Both the position numbers and the translations under genes were made by a program. The notes under the pieces were generated by a model. The model made no database searches, was not told the DNA's origin, and was given only the letters and a program-made list of their open reading frames with translations. A stretch of DNA of 64,000 nt from Comamonadaceae bacterium (GTDB lineage: Bacteria; Pseudomonadota; Gammaproteobacteria; Burkholderiales; Burkholderiaceae_C): positions 248,001-312,000 of the forward strand of contig JAIYAR010000013.1 in assembly GCA_027488985.1 (NCBI GenBank), read 5' to 3'. This document shows positions 17,887 through 28,777 of the stretch, one piece after another. Within the stretch, counting starts at the first letter, position 1. The number at the start of each line of letters is the position of its first letter.

Positions 17887-18828
17887 CTACGCCAAAGACG
17901 CCTGCTCCTGCACGAACTTGGCAAACGCGCGTGCGACAGCGCTGAGTTGTGGCCGCGGCAGGGTGAGCAGTTGCACTGTATTGCCTTGTCGGATGTCCAG
18001 GTCCCAGTCAGGTAGCAGCTCGACCAGTCGGCCCGCCACCACGGCGTCCCGCACGCAGTAGATGGGCGCCAGCACCACACCCATCCCGCCTTCGGCCAAG
18101 CGCACCAACACAGTCAAGTCATCACTCTGCACCGCCGCAGGTGCGCGGGCACAGATGACTGCATCGCTGCCATCTCGACGCAACCAGTGCATTTCAGGGT
18201 TCATGGACACGGGCCCCAGCAGCAAGAGCGGGGCCGATGTCAATGCTTCAGGGTGCGCCATGGGGGCCCATGAACCCGGTGCGCCATAGGCCCTGACATG
18301 GAATTGCAGAAAGGGTCGCGCCACCCAGTCAGGCGGTGGTTTGCGCGTGACGCGAAAGGCGATGTCCACCCCCTCGCGCTGCAGGTCCACCCGCCGGTCC
18401 GACAGGATGAGGTCGTAATTCACCTCCGGATGCAGAGCACGGAACTTCAACAACAAGGTTGGCAACACGGTCGTGCCAAAGCTGGGTAGCGAGGTAATGC
18501 GCAAGCTGCCCGCGAGACCCGCATGCACCGAGGTCAGCGTGCCGCGCGCCTGATCGGCCGCGTCCAGCACGGCCAGCGCATGTGGCAGCAGGCGCCTGCC
18601 CGTCGCTGTCAACGTCAGCGAACGTGTGGTCCGCAAGAACAGGGACTGCCCGGTGCGCTGCTCCATGTAGGCAATGCGCCGGCTCACCGCAGCGCGGGTC
18701 TGACCTGCCTGCTGGGCTGCCAGTGAAAAGCTGCCCGCACGGGCCACGCGGGCAAACAGCTCCAGCGCGTCTGCATCCAGCGAAGGTGTCAGGGTTCCCG
18801 TACGGGCAGAGGGTCTTTTTGTTTCCAT
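17887..18828 (-). CDS. LysR-family transcriptional regulator
   Basis: A 313-residue LysR regulator with an N-terminal winged helix (ELFARVARAGSFSLAAQQAGQTRAAVSRRI) and a substrate-binding-like effector domain (SLRITSLPSFGTTVLPTLL onwards). An in-frame ATG at 18846 would add six residues; neither start has a clear ribosome-binding site. It is divergent from the alpha/beta hydrolase with a 66-bp spacer, so it may regulate that gene. The effector is unknown. Confidence 0.9.
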   Translation of the reverse strand: METKRPSARTGTLTPSLDADALELFARVARAGSFSLAAQQAGQTRAAVSRRIAYMEQRTGQSLFLRTTRSLTLTATGRRLLPHALAVLDAADQARGTLTSVHAGLAGSLRITSLPSFGTTVLPTLLLKFRALHPEVNYDLILSDRRVDLQREGVDIAFRVTRKPPPDWVARPFLQFHVRAYGAPGSWAPMAHPEALTSAPLLLLGPVSMNPEMHWLRRDGSDAVICARAPAAVQSDDLTVLVRLAEGGMGVVLAPIYCVRDAVVAGRLVELLPDWDLDIRQGNTVQLLTLPRPQLSAVARAFAKFVQEQASLA

Positions 18829-18894
18829 AGTGTTGACAGAGTGCATGCGGTACGCAGTCTAGTCAATCACGCCGAAAGCAGGAACCATTGCCCC

Positions 18895-19926
18895 ATGACA
18901 CATACCAATACCCAAGACTTGGCTGCACGCTGGATTGCTGCGGCCAACATGACGCCCGCCATGCGGCACCTGACACAGTCGTTCGAAGCTGCGCCAGGCC
19001 TTCCTCACGCAGAGCTGGACCTTTGCCTTACCACGCAAGACGGTGTCCTGCTTTGGGCCACCGTGTTTGAACCCGCCACTCCAGCCCATGCGGTAGCGCT
19101 GGTGGCGCCGGCAACCGCAGTTCCCCGCCATTACTACCGGGCCTTTGCACGCTGGCTCTGTGCACGGGGCTACGCGGTTCTCACGCTGGACTATCGCGGC
19201 ATCGGCGAATCGCGCCTGGCTGGTCAACCCGCCCGGCATATCAGCATGCGCGACTGGATGCAGCAGGACCTACAGGCAGCGCTCGCGGCAGTGCACCGGC
19301 GCGCTCAAGCCACCGTGGACACTGCGCTGCCCACTCTATGGATTGGCCATTCCCTGGGCGGTCATGCGCTGGCGCAAACGCAGGGTCTGGAACGCGTGGA
19401 CGCTGCTATTGGCGTGGCAGCACAACTGCCCTTCTGGCGCCTGTGGCCGCGTTGGCACCAGCGCCTCGGTGCCCTGTTCTTCTTTGGCTTCTGGCTCCAC
19501 TTGTGTGTACGGCTTTTTGGCGGACTGCCCGGCTGGGCTCTGGGTGGAGGAGAAGACCTGCCCGCTGCTGCCGCGCGCGACTGGAGCCGCTGGGGCCTGA
19601 TGCCGGGCTACTTCACTAGCGATCCGACGGTCGAAGTAACCGCCCACCGCTGGGCCGGAACCGCCCACCTGTGGGCCATCAGCGACGACAAGGTCTTCGG
19701 CCCACGCCGGGCGGTAGAAGCATTGCAGCAAGCGTTTGCCGGTGCACCGGGCGTGGCCGAATTGCGGCAGATTTCCCCCGCAGATTTGGGAGTGCGAAGC
19801 ATCGGGCACTTCGGCCCCTTCCGCCGGAAGATCGGAGAGCAGCTGTGGCCGCGCTTGCTCGAAGAGATGGAGAGCGCTGTACCGCGGCTCAGGAGCTTTC
19901 AGCCCAGAAACCGCAGCATCCCGTAA
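18895..19926 (+). CDS. Alpha/beta-fold hydrolase
   Basis: A 343-residue serine hydrolase. The nucleophile elbow is GHSLGG in LWIGHSLGGHALAQ, preceded by the oxyanion region ALVAPATAVPRHYYR and LTLDYRGIGES. A hydrophobic stretch around 195-225 (LFFFGFWLHLCVRLFGGLPGW) could be a membrane-facing lid. The catalytic Asp and His are probably in the C-terminal part (AISDDKVFGP and SIGHFGPF). The start at 18895 (MTHTNTQDL) is chosen over ATG 18841, which lies in the regulator's promoter. The substrate is unknown; its divergent LysR neighbour may control it. Confidence 0.87.
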   Translation: MTHTNTQDLAARWIAAANMTPAMRHLTQSFEAAPGLPHAELDLCLTTQDGVLLWATVFEPATPAHAVALVAPATAVPRHYYRAFARWLCARGYAVLTLDYRGIGESRLAGQPARHISMRDWMQQDLQAALAAVHRRAQATVDTALPTLWIGHSLGGHALAQTQGLERVDAAIGVAAQLPFWRLWPRWHQRLGALFFFGFWLHLCVRLFGGLPGWALGGGEDLPAAAARDWSRWGLMPGYFTSDPTVEVTAHRWAGTAHLWAISDDKVFGPRRAVEALQQAFAGAPGVAELRQISPADLGVRSIGHFGPFRRKIGEQLWPRLLEEMESAVPRLRSFQPRNRSIP

Positions 19927-20039
19927 AGCGACAAGGCACCGCAAACCACGAGCATGCCGGTTTTGACGGCGCGGTTGCTGGTGAGTGTGCCCGCAACGCT
20001 GCACACCAGAATGGCGATAAAGATAAAGCTGGTTTTCAT
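19899..20039 (-). CDS. Small membrane protein of unknown function
   Basis: A 46-residue open frame starting MKTSFIFIAILVCSVAGTL and continuing through a short polar turn (TSNRAVKTG) to a second hydrophobic segment MLVVCGALSLYGMLRFLG. It reads as a two-helix hairpin inner-membrane protein. It overlaps the last 28 bp of the hydrolase gene antisense and lies downstream of the flavin monooxygenase start on the opposite side. The Shine-Dalgarno is weak. No family is recognised. Confidence 0.5.
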   Translation of the reverse strand: MKTSFIFIAILVCSVAGTLTSNRAVKTGMLVVCGALSLYGMLRFLG

Positions 20040-20078
20040 GGCTGCGATGCTAACGGAGTACAGCTTCTGTTTCAGGCT

Positions 20079-21284
20079 TCAGGCTGCGTTGTAGCCATAC
20101 AGCCAGGGCACATCCAACAGCTTTTCGCCCAGCAACTTCATCGACACATCACGCGCAAAGCGCATGGGGCCTTGTAGATGGAAGATCTCACCATTGCGGA
20201 TGGCGCGGGCTTGCACCCGTGCGTTGCGCTGCCAGCGCGCTGCCGCGTAGTGCTTGAAGCCTTCGGGCACATCGCCCGCGTGGGCTCGCAGTGACAAGCT
20301 GAGTTGCTGCGCATCTTCAATGGCCATGCCTGCGCCCTGGGCCAGGTAGGGCCGCATGGGGTGCGCTGCATCGCCCAGAAGGGCGAGTCGACCCAACGCC
20401 ATTTCTTGCGCGCTGCGCATCGGCGGACGGTCACTCAAGGCCCAGAGGCGCCAATCGTCTATGGCATGCACCAGGTCCAGCAAGGGGCCACCGGCATTCG
20501 CCAGGCGAACACGCAGCTCGCCGGCGTTGGCACTGTGGTCCCACACCGCAGGGTCGCCCACTACCGATCCGTGCACGATAACCACCACGTTCAGCCATTC
20601 ACCACGGCGCACCGGATACTGCACGGCATGGAAGTGCGGCCCCATCCATGCAGTGACTACCTGTGAGCGGACACCAGCGGGTAAGTCAATCTGAGGCACC
20701 ATGGCACGGAATGCCAGATGGCCAGTGACGCGCGGCGCCCCGTCATCCACCAGCTGGCGACGCAGTGCACTCCACACGCCATCGGCACCGAGCACGCCGC
20801 TCGCATCCAGCTCGCGGCCGTCGTGGGTAAGCACCTGCACGCGCTCGCCCACAGGGGCCACACTGGCAATCCGGGTGTTGAGGTCTATGTCGATACATCC
20901 AAGGGACTCCACGGCCTCGCGCAAAAGAGCGTGCAAATCCTGCCTCGCAATGGTGGCATAGGGTGCGCCATAGACGGACAGGGCCCGCTCGCCCAAGGGT
21001 AAGGTACCCAGCAATTGGCCGCTGAGGGCACTGCGCACTTCCAGCCGGTCCGGAAAAGCAGCGACGTCCGCCACGGCCTGCTGCAGACCCCAACCATGGA
21101 GGATGCGTGTCACGTTAGGGCCGAGCTGCACGCCGGCGCCAACTTCACCGAATGCGGGAGTCTGTTCGACGAGCCGCAAGCCTTCGCATTGCGGGCCGAA
21201 AGCCCCGTGCCGGCCGCACGCCAAAGCCGCAGCCAAGCCGCCTATGCCCCCACCCACGATGACCATGTTGTCTTCCATGGGCAC
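20079..21284 (-). CDS. FAD-dependent monooxygenase (salicylate/3-hydroxybenzoate hydroxylase type)
   Basis: A 401-residue class A flavoprotein monooxygenase. The N-terminal dinucleotide fold is VIVGGGIGGLAAALAC (GxGxxG), the DG motif appears in GVLGADGVWSALRRQL, and the GD motif in LALLGDAAHPMRPYLAQGAG. The order and spacing match salicylate hydroxylase and 3-hydroxybenzoate 6-hydroxylase relatives that use NAD(P)H and O2 to hydroxylate an aromatic acid. Possible starts at 21284, 21278 and 21266 differ by only a few residues. No ring-cleavage genes are nearby, so the substrate is open. Confidence 0.88.
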   Translation of the reverse strand: MPMEDNMVIVGGGIGGLAAALACGRHGAFGPQCEGLRLVEQTPAFGEVGAGVQLGPNVTRILHGWGLQQAVADVAAFPDRLEVRSALSGQLLGTLPLGERALSVYGAPYATIARQDLHALLREAVESLGCIDIDLNTRIASVAPVGERVQVLTHDGRELDASGVLGADGVWSALRRQLVDDGAPRVTGHLAFRAMVPQIDLPAGVRSQVVTAWMGPHFHAVQYPVRRGEWLNVVVIVHGSVVGDPAVWDHSANAGELRVRLANAGGPLLDLVHAIDDWRLWALSDRPPMRSAQEMALGRLALLGDAAHPMRPYLAQGAGMAIEDAQQLSLSLRAHAGDVPEGFKHYAAARWQRNARVQARAIRNGEIFHLQGPMRFARDVSMKLLGEKLLDVPWLYGYNAA

Positions 21285-21390
21285 GGATTCTGCCGTGTTG
21301 CCCCCGCGAAAACACTGAGGCAGCGCAAATCACGTGCAGGCGGCTTGCAGCGCTATAGTGGGGTCGTCGTTGAACTCATCCATAAAAACC

Positions 21391-22845
21391 ATGGCCAGCC
21401 ACACCGATTTTGAGTTGCTCTTCGACTCAGCCCCCATCTCTCTCTGGCTGGAAGACTACAGCCTGCTCAAGAACCTGTTTGACCAATGGCGGTCCGAAGG
21501 CGTTACCGATCTCGAAGCCCACTTGCACGCGGACCCGCGCCGCGCCCAAGCCTGCGCAGACTGCTATCGGGTACTGCGCGTCAATCGCCAGACCTTGTCG
21601 GTGTTTGCGGCGCAAAGCCAGGATGAACTGATCAACCGCTTGGGCGAGGTTCTGCGCGGGGACACGTACACCCGCATGCTGCCCGAGTTGCTGGCGTTTT
21701 GGCATGGGCACCTGCAGTATTCCGGCGTGACCGTGAACTACGCGCTGGATGGCCGGCGCATGGATGTACGCATCAGCATCCGCATCCTGGAAGGGCACGA
21801 GGACACTTGGAGCCGAGCCATGGTGGCGATTGAAGACATCACCGAACACACCCTGGCCCAAGGCTTGCTGGAAAGCAGCGAACGCCATGCGCGCAACCTG
21901 TTTGAGTTTTCGCCGGTGTCGCTCTGGGTGGAGGATTTCAGTGGCGTCAAGATACTGATGGACGAAGTACGTGCCTCCGGCATCAGCGACTTCAAGACCT
22001 TTCTGAGCGTGCACCAGGAGTTTGTGCACCGCTGCATGGAGCGCATCCGGGTGCTGGATGTCAACCAGCACACCCTGCAGATGTTTGCAGCCGCATCACG
22101 CGACAGCCTGCTGAGCCAATTGGAACGGGTGTTCCGGGATGAGATGCAGCACTCATTTGCAGAGCAGCTGATGGACCTGTGGAATGGCAAAACCGTGCAA
22201 ACGCGGGAGGTGATCAACTACTCGCTCAACGGAGAGCTGATCAACATCCACATGCAGTTCTCGGTGTTGCCGGGGTACGAGCATGACTGGAGCCTGGTGC
22301 TGGTATCGCTGGTGGACATTACCGCCCGCAAGAAGGCCGAGGCTTACCTCGAGTACCTGGGCAAACACGATGCGCTCACGCAGCTGCGTAACCGGGCCTT
22401 CTTTGTCGAGGAACTCAACCGCATCTCACGCAAAGGCCCGTGGCCGCTGAGCGTGATGGCCATGGACCTCAATGGCCTCAAGCATGTGAACGACAACCAC
22501 GGCCACGCTGCCGGCGACGCCATGCTGCGCCGTACCGGCGAAGTGCTGTCCAAGGCCACAGCAGGCCAGGCGCTGTGTGTGGCACGCACCGGTGGCGATG
22601 AGTTTGTGGTCCTGATGGCCGGTCATGACGAGCGCGCAGCCCAGGGCCTGAAAGAACGCATTGATTCCATGCTGGAGATGAACAACCAGTTCTACCCCGG
22701 ACAGAAAATCAGCCTGTCGATTGGCGTTGCGAGTTGCCAGAATGCGGCTGAGGTGGAAGAGGCCACCCAGCTGGCGGACCAGCGCATGTATACCGCCAAG
22801 CGCCGATTCTACGAAGAGGCCAAGCTGGAGCGACGCAGCAACTAA
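21391..22845 (+). CDS. Diguanylate cyclase with tandem PAS-like sensor domains
   Basis: A 484-residue signalling protein that should make cyclic di-GMP. Two homologous sensor modules precede the output: LFDSAPISLWLEDYSLLKNLF (start about residue 10) and LFEFSPVSLWVEDFSGVKILM (about 170). Each is followed by a conserved R-V-L-x-V-N-x-x-T-L block, so the pair looks like an internal duplication. The GGDEF signature is intact at 401-405 (RTGGDEFVVLMAG). The RxxD inhibitory site normally five residues upstream is absent (QALCV there), so product inhibition through that site is unlikely. No signal peptide or membrane helix is seen, so it is cytosolic. Start 21391 is chosen over 21334. Confidence 0.92.
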   Translation: MASHTDFELLFDSAPISLWLEDYSLLKNLFDQWRSEGVTDLEAHLHADPRRAQACADCYRVLRVNRQTLSVFAAQSQDELINRLGEVLRGDTYTRMLPELLAFWHGHLQYSGVTVNYALDGRRMDVRISIRILEGHEDTWSRAMVAIEDITEHTLAQGLLESSERHARNLFEFSPVSLWVEDFSGVKILMDEVRASGISDFKTFLSVHQEFVHRCMERIRVLDVNQHTLQMFAAASRDSLLSQLERVFRDEMQHSFAEQLMDLWNGKTVQTREVINYSLNGELINIHMQFSVLPGYEHDWSLVLVSLVDITARKKAEAYLEYLGKHDALTQLRNRAFFVEELNRISRKGPWPLSVMAMDLNGLKHVNDNHGHAAGDAMLRRTGEVLSKATAGQALCVARTGGDEFVVLMAGHDERAAQGLKERIDSMLEMNNQFYPGQKISLSIGVASCQNAAEVEEATQLADQRMYTAKRRFYEEAKLERRSN

Positions 22846-23300
22846 ACCTTGCGCCCCTGCCCTTTGCGGTGGGTGCCATGCAGATGCCCGTGCAAAGTTG
22901 GTACAGGTGCCTGCGCTGAGAGCCCTTCCAAAATGCCGCAATTCTCGGCATCCAATGCGCCTTGGCACTGAGCACGCAATTCCTTGAGTTGCTTTTCCAA
23001 TGCCCGCAGTTCACGAATACGTTGCGCCACATGGCCGATGTGAGTGTCCAGCAAGGCGTTCACGTTGGCGCAGTTGTCACCCGGCGCATCCTGAAACGCC
23101 AACAATGCGCGGATTTCGTCCAGGCTCATATCCAGGCTGCGGCAATGGCGCACAAACTGCAGCCGCTGGGTGTGAGCGTCAGAGTAATGGCGATAGTTCG
23201 CATCGGTGCGGGCGGCGGCAGGCAACAAGCCCTCGCGCTCGTAGTAGCGTATAGTTTCCACTGGGGTGGAAGTGGCTCTAGCCAGATCGCCGATTTTCAT
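22842..23300 (-). CDS. MerR-family Cd(II)/Pb(II)-responsive regulator (CadR/PbrR type)
   Basis: A 152-residue MerR activator. The winged helix lies at MKIGDLARATSTPVETIRYYEREGLL. Metal-binding cysteines are Cys77 (DNCANV), Cys112 (RAQCQG) and Cys121 (ENCGIL); the 35 and 9 spacing equals that of PbrR/CadR proteins. A His-rich tail (LHGHLHGTHRKG) follows as in CadR. The start at 23300 is set by homology. It is divergent from the CDF transporter across a classical MerR-type promoter, so it should induce the exporter on metal exposure. Its 3' end overlaps the cyclase gene by four bases. Confidence 0.9.
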   Translation of the reverse strand: MKIGDLARATSTPVETIRYYEREGLLPAAARTDANYRHYSDAHTQRLQFVRHCRSLDMSLDEIRALLAFQDAPGDNCANVNALLDTHIGHVAQRIRELRALEKQLKELRAQCQGALDAENCGILEGLSAQAPVPTLHGHLHGTHRKGQGRKV

Positions 23301-23336
23301 GGTGCGCCTTGAAATAACCTTGTTGCAGTGTAGCAC

Positions 23337-23367
23337 TTGACCCTGAAGTGGCTACAGGGTTTCCAAT
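23337..23367 (+). promoter_or_regulatory. MerR-type promoter/operator for metal exporter
   Basis: TTGACC (-35, 23337-23342) and TCCAAT (-10, 23362-23367) are separated by 19 bp, the over-long spacer typical of MerR-controlled promoters. Between them sits a dyad with arms ACCCTG (23340-23345) and CAGGGT (23355-23360), close to reported CadR/PbrR operators. It is placed to drive the CDF gene. Confidence 0.75.
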
Positions 23368-23389
23368 GACAACATTGAAAGGAAACACC

Positions 23390-24058
23390 ATGTCTCACGC
23401 TTGCGAACACCACACTCCTGCTGCCGGCAGCATTCTCAACCTGGCCCGCTACCGCCGGGTCTTGTGGATTGCCCTGTGGATCAATGCCGCCATGTTCGGT
23501 ATAGAGCTCTTCAGTGGCTGGCACTCGGGCTCGCTGTCCCTTTTGGCGGACTCAATTGACTTTGCGGGTGATGCGCTGAACTACGGCGTATCGCTCGCAG
23601 TGCTGTCTGCCGCCCTCGCCTGGCGGGCCCGCGCGGCCGTGGTCAAGGCACTGTGCATGATGGGATTTGGCGCCCTGATATTGGGCCGCGCGGTCTGGAC
23701 CATGCACACCGGCACCGTGCCCGATAGCACCACCATGGGTGCGGTCGGTTTGCTGGCGCTGATCGCCAATGTGGCGGTCGCCTGGATGCTCTATGCCTTC
23801 CGCGAAGGCGACGCCAATATGCGCAGCGTGTGGCTGTGCTCACGCAACGACGCCATCGGCAACGTGCTAGTCATGTTGGCTGCAGCCGGCGTGCTGGGAA
23901 CAGGGAGCGGCTGGCCGGATTTGCTGGTGGCCGCCGGCATGGCTGCACTGGCCCTGCACGGCGGCTGGCAGGTGATGCGCCAGGCCCGCCGGGAGCTGGC
24001 CGATGGCCAAGATGCGGCTCACGCGCACAATAGTCACCACCATGGTCACTCCCACTGA
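23390..24058 (+). CDS. Cation diffusion facilitator family heavy-metal exporter
   Basis: A 222-residue membrane transporter with about six helices and a His-rich tail (HAHNSHHHGHSH). The transport-site helix reads LLADSIDFAGD, with Asp57 and Asp61 in a DxxxD arrangement as in broad Zn/Cd exporters rather than HxxxD. A second motif CSRNDAIGN is in a later helix. It is shorter than typical CDF proteins (~300) because the cytoplasmic C-terminal dimer domain is missing. GAAAGGAAA precedes the ATG. Control by the divergent CadR/PbrR-like regulator suggests cadmium, lead or zinc as substrates. Confidence 0.88.
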   Translation: MSHACEHHTPAAGSILNLARYRRVLWIALWINAAMFGIELFSGWHSGSLSLLADSIDFAGDALNYGVSLAVLSAALAWRARAAVVKALCMMGFGALILGRAVWTMHTGTVPDSTTMGAVGLLALIANVAVAWMLYAFREGDANMRSVWLCSRNDAIGNVLVMLAAAGVLGTGSGWPDLLVAAGMAALALHGGWQVMRQARRELADGQDAAHAHNSHHHGHSH

Positions 24059-24105
24059 ACACCAAGGGCGGCCTTGCGCGGCAAGTTTGTCGCCCCTGCA
24101 TTGCC

Positions 24106-24750
24106 TCAGTTGGCGACGGTAAAGCGCTTTTGAATGTGCTTCGGATTTTCCAGCTCGTCCACGATGGCGACTGCCAGGTCGTCCACAGAAATGCTGCCGG
24201 GCGCTCCGCCCTCAGCCCACAAAGGCTCATCGGCACCCACGCGGTATTGGCCAGTGCGCACGCCGGGGTTCAGCAGGATGGGGGGCGACACAAAAGACCA
24301 ATCCAGCGCAGCTTCTTGTTGGATCAAGTTCAACGCGTCGCGGGCGGCAGAGGCAGCCACTTTGATCTCGGCGGGGAACTCAGGCGTATCCACCAGCTGC
24401 ACGCCGGGTGCCACAAACAAGCTACCCGCACCACCCACCATCAAAAAGCGCTTTACGCCGGACTGCTTGACGCCGTCAAAAATGGCACGGGTGGCTTGCA
24501 AAAAGATTTCGCCGATGCGCGGCTCCGTCCAGCCAGGGTTGTAAGCGCTGACCACCGCGTCATGGCCGGAAGCGGCCTGGGCGACTTGTGCAGCATCCAG
24601 TGCGTCGGCAGCTACCACGGTCAAGCCGGCTTGGGCAGCCAGCTTGCCCGGATTACGGGCCAGCACGGTCACTTGGTGGCCACGGCTCAATAACTCGGCC
24701 AACAAAGGGGTGCCCACAAAACCCGTAGCGCCAATCAATGCAATCTTCAT
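24106..24750 (-). CDS. NAD(P)-binding atypical SDR (NmrA-like) oxidoreductase
   Basis: A 214-residue Rossmann protein starting MKIALIGATGFVGTPLLAEL with the GxxGxxG dinucleotide motif. LARNPGKLAAQAGLTVVAADALD follows, typical of NAD(P)H-binding NmrA-like short proteins. It lacks a clear YxxxK pair, so catalysis is uncertain. An AGGAG box precedes the start at 24750. It is divergent from a LysR gene with a perfect palindrome in between, suggesting it is that regulator's target; such pairs often answer to redox or quinone stress. Confidence 0.87.
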   Translation of the reverse strand: MKIALIGATGFVGTPLLAELLSRGHQVTVLARNPGKLAAQAGLTVVAADALDAAQVAQAASGHDAVVSAYNPGWTEPRIGEIFLQATRAIFDGVKQSGVKRFLMVGGAGSLFVAPGVQLVDTPEFPAEIKVAASAARDALNLIQQEAALDWSFVSPPILLNPGVRTGQYRVGADEPLWAEGGAPGSISVDDLAVAIVDELENPKHIQKRFTVAN

Positions 24751-24817
24751 AAAAACTCCTGTTTCAAGGTGGTTAAGCAATGGCGTTAGTTTGATTGCTT
24801 CACGAAAAGCTGAATAG

Positions 24818-24840
24818 ACGGTAAATTTCACTTTTACCGT
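24818..24840. promoter_or_regulatory. Palindromic operator candidate for divergent LysR
   Basis: Perfect eight-base arms ACGGTAAA (24818-24825) and TTTACCGT (24833-24840) flank a seven-base spacer, 24 bp before the LysR start and 68 bp before the oxidoreductase start. Arm length and placement suit a LysR autoregulatory site. Binding is inferred. Confidence 0.55.
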
Positions 24841-24863
24841 GAAGTAAAACTTAATAATTAAAT

Positions 24864-25732
24864 ATGGATCAACTCAAACGCATGGCCGTGTTCGCCGAAG
24901 TGGTCGCTGCCGGCAGCCTCAGCGGCGCAGCCCGCCAGCTGGGCATGACGCCCTCCGCCGTGAGCCAGCACCTGCGCCAACTGGAAGACGCGCTGGGCCT
25001 GGCGCTGCTCCACCGGTCCACCCGCAAGCTGACGCTGACAGAGGCTGGCGCCCGCTATGTAGAGGGTTGCACCGCCATGGTGGCCGCGGCCCGCGCTGCA
25101 GACCAGGCGCTGATGCTGCACCGGGACGAACCCGAGGGTGAGCTGCGCATAACCGCCCCCATCGGTATGGGGGCCTTGCTGGCGCAAGTCTTGTTGCCCC
25201 TGAAGGACCATGCCAAGTTGCACATCAGCCTCTTGCTGGACGATGCAGTGCTGGACCTGATTGAAGACCGTGTGGATATTGCGCTGCGCACCGGCAGCCT
25301 GCCGGACTCCAGCATGGTCTCGCGCCGGCTGGGCGTGATGGAAGCCCAGATGTGCGCATCACCCGCGTACCTGGCGCAGCACGGCTGGCCCCAACACCCG
25401 CGTGACCTTGCACACCATGCCTGGCTGGGCGGGCGCCCGTCAGGCAGTGGCGAAGAAACCTTGGTGCTGCATGGACCGGGTGGAGAGATCGAGCGCGTAC
25501 AAGTGACTGGTCGCGTACGTGCCTCGCAAGTCACCGTGTTGCATTCCCTGTGCGTAGGGGGCTGGGGCATCAGCGTCACGGTGACCGAAGACGACCGCCG
25601 TGCCATGGCCGACGGACGCCTGGTGCAGGTGCTACCCGACTGGAAACTGCCCGAATTCGTGATTTATGCCGTCACCCCGCGGCGGGGCGAGCAGCCTGCC
25701 AAAGTGCGGCATGCGCTCACCCTGCTGGCGGA

Positions 25733-25757
<25 letters not shown>
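24864..25757 (+). CDS. LysR-family transcriptional regulator
   Basis: A 297-residue LysR protein. The helix-turn-helix is [27 protein letters not shown] (about 14-40), with a C-terminal effector domain from [18 protein letters not shown]. It is divergent from the NmrA-like oxidoreductase and probably controls it. Its 3' end overlaps the convergent aconitase gene by 25 bp. Confidence 0.92.
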
Positions 25758-28630
<2,873 letters not shown>

Positions 28631-28636
<6 letters not shown>

Positions 28637-28662
28637 TTCATTCTGTCACTACAAAAATGACA
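28631..28662. promoter_or_regulatory. Alternating TGACA/TGTCA half-sites at acnA start
   Basis: TGACA (28631-28635), TGTCA (28644-28648) and TGACA (28658-28662) form two successive inverted repeats with 8- and 9-base spacers over and just upstream of the aconitase ATG. They could be an operator. No regulator is assigned. Confidence 0.3.
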
Positions 28663-28777
28663 GTTCTGCGTAAAGTGCCTTTAAGCGCGAAACCGTTGCT
28701 CCACTGTCGCGTCGGTTCTGGACAAGCGGGCGCGGTGCAGCAATAAAGCGCCATCCGCAACCGAAAGCACCAGAATC

